A stretch of DNA of 15,662 nucleotides from Armatimonadota bacterium (GTDB lineage Bacteria > Armatimonadota > SYMT01): NCBI GenBank assembly GCA_020696885.1, contig JAJFMS010000006.1, positions 1 through 15,662 of the forward strand. The letters are read 5' to 3'. The translations under genes and the position numbers were made by a program. Shown piece by piece: positions 13,284-15,662 of the stretch; the first letter of the stretch is position 1, and every line of letters starts with the position of its first letter. The notes under the pieces are model-generated. The model worked only from the letters and a program-made list of their open reading frames with translations. It was not told the origin of the DNA and searched no databases.

Positions 13284-15662
13284 CTACAGTAGCCCCTTCC
13301 GCTTCCGGAGAATCCACTCGCCCACCAGCAGCAGCGTGAACAGGATCAGCGGGAGCGGCGCGTCCCAGAGCTCGTGCTCGATCCGGGTGCTCACTTCCTG
13401 GGCGCGGTCCGGGATCAGGCCGGCCAGGCCGGCGTACTGGCTCCAGAGCAGGTACTTCCCACCGGAGAGCGCGGCTACACGCTTCAGGAGCGCCTCGTTC
13501 TGCTGCGGCTCGTCCAGCTCCAGGCTGGAGGCTTCCACCACCACGTTGGTGGTCGACTCCGCGCGCTGCCCGTTCGGACCCATCAGCAGCGCTTTGTAGG
13601 CGCCGGCGCGGGACGGCAGCCACTCTCCGGAATAGACACCCGCGGCGCCCGGCACCGGGTCCAGCTTCACCGGGAACCGCTGCCCGTCCGTGCGCTGCAT
13701 CTCGCTGATCACTTCTTTGACCCGCACCGGGTGGAAGTTCGGCGTCAGCAAGCGGGCCCGCAGCACCACCTTCTCCCCCAGGGAGTAGGTGGACCGGTCC
13801 GCGGTGAGCCGCACGAACCGGTTTGCGCCCGGCAGCTCGTGGGGCGTGAGGGAGCGCACAATCTGGCCCCAGAACCGGTAGAAGTACTTGTCCCCCACGC
13901 GGTAGCGCCACTGCCAGGTGCTGTCCACCATCGTCATGAAGGAGGTGCCTTCACCGGCCTGCTGCACGGCCAGGAGGGGAATCTTACCGTCCGTCCCCAT
14001 CTGGCTGGGATGCTGCGCCAGCACCGTGGCGCCAGGCTTGGCGCGGTCCGCCACGCCGCACCAGTACATCCCGGGCAGCGCGTGCCACAGGTTGCGGTTG
14101 CGGTCCACGTCTGGCAGCAGGAACATCATCGGGTTGCGCGCGCCGGCGTCGGTCAGCTCGAGCTGGAACGGCTCGGTGAACAGCAGTTCCCGGCGGGTAG
14201 CGGGCACCGGGATCGGCCAGACCTCTTCGAGGTCGGTGTTCCGGTACTGCCATGGCAGGAAGAGCTCCCCGGCCATCGTGATGAGGCTGCCGCCGCGCTC
14301 TTCCACAAAGCCGCGGATGTTCTTCATGTCCGCGGCGCTGAAGAAGTCCCGCGGCACGTCGCCGAGGATGATGATGTCGTAGTTGAACAGCGCCTTCCGG
14401 TCGCGCGGGAAGCCGTAGATCGGCTGGTTCCCCTCGCCGCCCAGCGTGGGGTCCGACTCCACCAGGATGCAGGAGAAGAGGGTGGTCTTATCCCGCAGGA
14501 TCGCGTTCTTGAGGTAGCGGTACTCCCAGCGCGGGTAGCCCTCCACGTACAGGATTCGCAGCTTCTTGTCCACCACCCGGATCGGCCACGACTTCTGGTT
14601 GTTGGAGAGCGTGATCTCACCGCCCTGGCCCGGGATGGAGACGGAGAGCGTCTTCGCGCCCGCGGTGTCCGGCGTGAACGAGAGGTTCAGCTCCTGCTTC
14701 TGGCCTTCTTTCGCCAGCGGCACGTTCTGCCGCGCCAGGACACGGTCGTCGATCTTCAGCGTCACCGGCACGCTGGTGCCGCCGTAGCCGCGGTTCCGGA
14801 TGCTGATGGAGACCACCACCTCGTCGCCCTTGCGGACCACTTCATCCGCGAGGAGGCTGGTGACGGCCACGTCCCGCGGCGGGGTCGGATCGCCGAAGCC
14901 GACGCTGTAGATCGGCGCCTGGATCTCCGCCGCGCGCCGGGCGGCCAGGGCCGGGTCTTCCCCCATGTTCTGCCCGCCGTCCGAGAACAGCACCATCGCC
15001 GCCAGCGGCTGGCCGGCCGTGTCTTCCAGCACGTGGTCGATCGCGTTGCCGATGCGGGTCTGCTCGGCGGCCGGTTTGCCTACGGAAAGGGGGAGCCGCT
15101 CCAGCCCGGTCTGACCTTTGGGCGCAGCGGGCTTCTTAGCCGCGGACTTCGCATCCCCGGCAGCCACGTCTTTGCCGGCCGTGTCCGCGCCGAAGCGGTA
15201 GACCCGTACCGAGTGCTTGTCCACGAGCTCGCGAAGCATCGCCGCGTCGTTCTTGTTTACCAGCCGGCTCAGCACCTCGGCGCGGGTCTGCTTCGTGGCG
15301 TTCGGGTTCCCGAGCGCCTGGATCAGGTCCGCCTTCCGCTTGCTGTCCTGCCAGCGATCGGTGAGCGCCATGCTGCGCGACTCATCGATCAGCAGCGCGA
15401 CGATGGACGGGGTGCGCTCCACGCGTTGACTGCGGAGCATCGGCTGCCAGATCAGCAGCACCAGGATGGTGATCGCCGCGAGGCGCAGCGTTACCATCAG
15501 CGCCTTCCAGAACCAGGAAGGGCGGCTGCCGTCCCGCGCGTAGAACAGGAGCACCCAGGCTACCAGGCCGAGGCCGGCGGCTACCGTGATGGCGAGCGGC
15601 GTGGGCTGCACGAAGAACAGGCGGTCCAGACGCAGCGTGTCCTGGCCGGGATCGATGCCGAG
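13284..15662 (-). CDS. VWA-domain membrane protein with GATase-like domain (5' end beyond window)
   Basis: The stop is TAG 13286-13284. GTG 15611 would give 775 residues, but the frame is still open to the window edge (17 more codons, ending L-D-R-L-F-F before GTG) and no better start is seen. The true start probably lies outside the window. Numbered from GTG 15611: two membrane helices (about 7-24 and 38-56); then a von Willebrand A domain with an intact MIDAS start D76-E-S78-R-S80 and F-S-D211-G-G; a beta-sandwich at about 250-345; then a class-I glutamine-amidotransferase-like domain from about 350 (L-R-I-L-Y-V-E-G-Y-P-R-W-E-Y-R, D-I-I-I-L-G-D-V-P). The usual catalytic Cys is replaced (T-M-A-G-E-L at 445-450). 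A final helix (about 752-767) with a basic tail ends it. Similar proteins in Planctomycetes sit in MoxR/DUF58/Bat-type clusters for envelope stress or protein assembly; neighbours outside the window would test this. Confidence 0.85.
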   Translation of the reverse strand, partial: LGIDPGQDTLRLDRLFFVQPTPLAITVAAGLGLVAWVLLFYARDGSRPSWFWKALMVTLRLAAITILVLLIWQPMLRSQRVERTPSIVALLIDESRSMALTDRWQDSKRKADLIQALGNPNATKQTRAEVLSRLVNKNDAAMLRELVDKHSVRVYRFGADTAGKDVAAGDAKSAAKKPAAPKGQTGLERLPLSVGKPAAEQTRIGNAIDHVLEDTAGQPLAAMVLFSDGGQNMGEDPALAARRAAEIQAPIYSVGFGDPTPPRDVAVTSLLADEVVRKGDEVVVSISIRNRGYGGTSVPVTLKIDDRVLARQNVPLAKEGQKQELNLSFTPDTAGAKTLSVSIPGQGGEITLSNNQKSWPIRVVDKKLRILYVEGYPRWEYRYLKNAILRDKTTLFSCILVESDPTLGGEGNQPIYGFPRDRKALFNYDIIILGDVPRDFFSAADMKNIRGFVEERGGSLITMAGELFLPWQYRNTDLEEVWPIPVPATRRELLFTEPFQLELTDAGARNPMMFLLPDVDRNRNLWHALPGMYWCGVADRAKPGATVLAQHPSQMGTDGKIPLLAVQQAGEGTSFMTMVDSTWQWRYRVGDKYFYRFWGQIVRSLTPHELPGANRFVRLTADRSTYSLGEKVVLRARLLTPNFHPVRVKEVISEMQRTDGQRFPVKLDPVPGAAGVYSGEWLPSRAGAYKALLMGPNGQRAESTTNVVVEASSLELDEPQQNEALLKRVAALSGGKYLLWSQYAGLAGLIPDRAQEVSTRIEHELWDAPLPLILFTLLLVGEWILRKRKGLL

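Overview
The window is GC-rich, densely coding bacterial chromosome. Its gene types are a PQQ-propeller protein, a von Willebrand A membrane protein with a GATase-like domain, a Uma2-type nuclease, a VHEWGTF-type secreted protein with a c-type haem motif, and an ECF sigma/anti-sigma pair. Together these resemble Planctomycetota, Armatimonadota and similar soil or freshwater phyla. I cannot decide the phylum from the sequence. No rRNA, tRNA, transposase or CRISPR array is visible. The sequence looks like ordinary chromosome carrying one gene remnant and several short-repeat loci.

Layout. (1) Bases 1-2623 are on the plus strand: the 3' end of an unrecognised gene, a secreted GH88/GH105-type glycoside hydrolase, and a small conserved hypothetical protein. 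(2) Bases 2624-2702 are a convergent gap filled with G/C-rich heptamer repeats in inverted orientation. (3) Bases 2703-3884 on the minus strand hold the most interesting locus. Two open frames are in the same frame and are separated by one TGA at 3663-3665. Read through, they give a 393-residue exported thioredoxin-like protein with a vicinal Cys-Sec pair (C73-U74). A hairpin with the geometry of a bacterial SECIS lies directly downstream of the TGA. (4) Bases 3940-4266 are a headless remnant, probably the C-terminal end of a squalene/phytoene-synthase-like gene. (5) Bases 4332-6116 (minus) encode a secreted VHEWGTF-type protein with a CXXCH haem-attachment motif. (6) Bases 6456-8424 (minus) are an overlapping trio: ECF sigma factor, zinc-binding anti-sigma factor and secreted beta-rich protein. 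(7) Bases 8529-13169 (minus) carry a closely packed run: Uma2 nuclease, PQQ propeller, YggT, and a beta-helix protein with a possible thioredoxin-like N-terminus. (8) Bases 13284-15662 (minus) are most of a large VWA/GATase-like membrane protein, cut by the window edge.

How the parts relate. Most products are predicted to be exported or membrane-bound, so the region looks like an envelope/periplasm neighbourhood with its own ECF regulator. Three gene ends (2621-2623 plus, 2703-2705 minus, 13284-13286 minus) are followed within 1-7 bases by heptamer arrays. In each case the G-rich strand is the mRNA-sense strand. That non-random orientation suggests a role in transcript 3' ends, perhaps through G-quadruplexes; this is inference. 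The selenoprotein interpretation rests on frame continuity, the thioredoxin-like context and the hairpin. It needs homologue alignment and a check for selABCD elsewhere in the genome.
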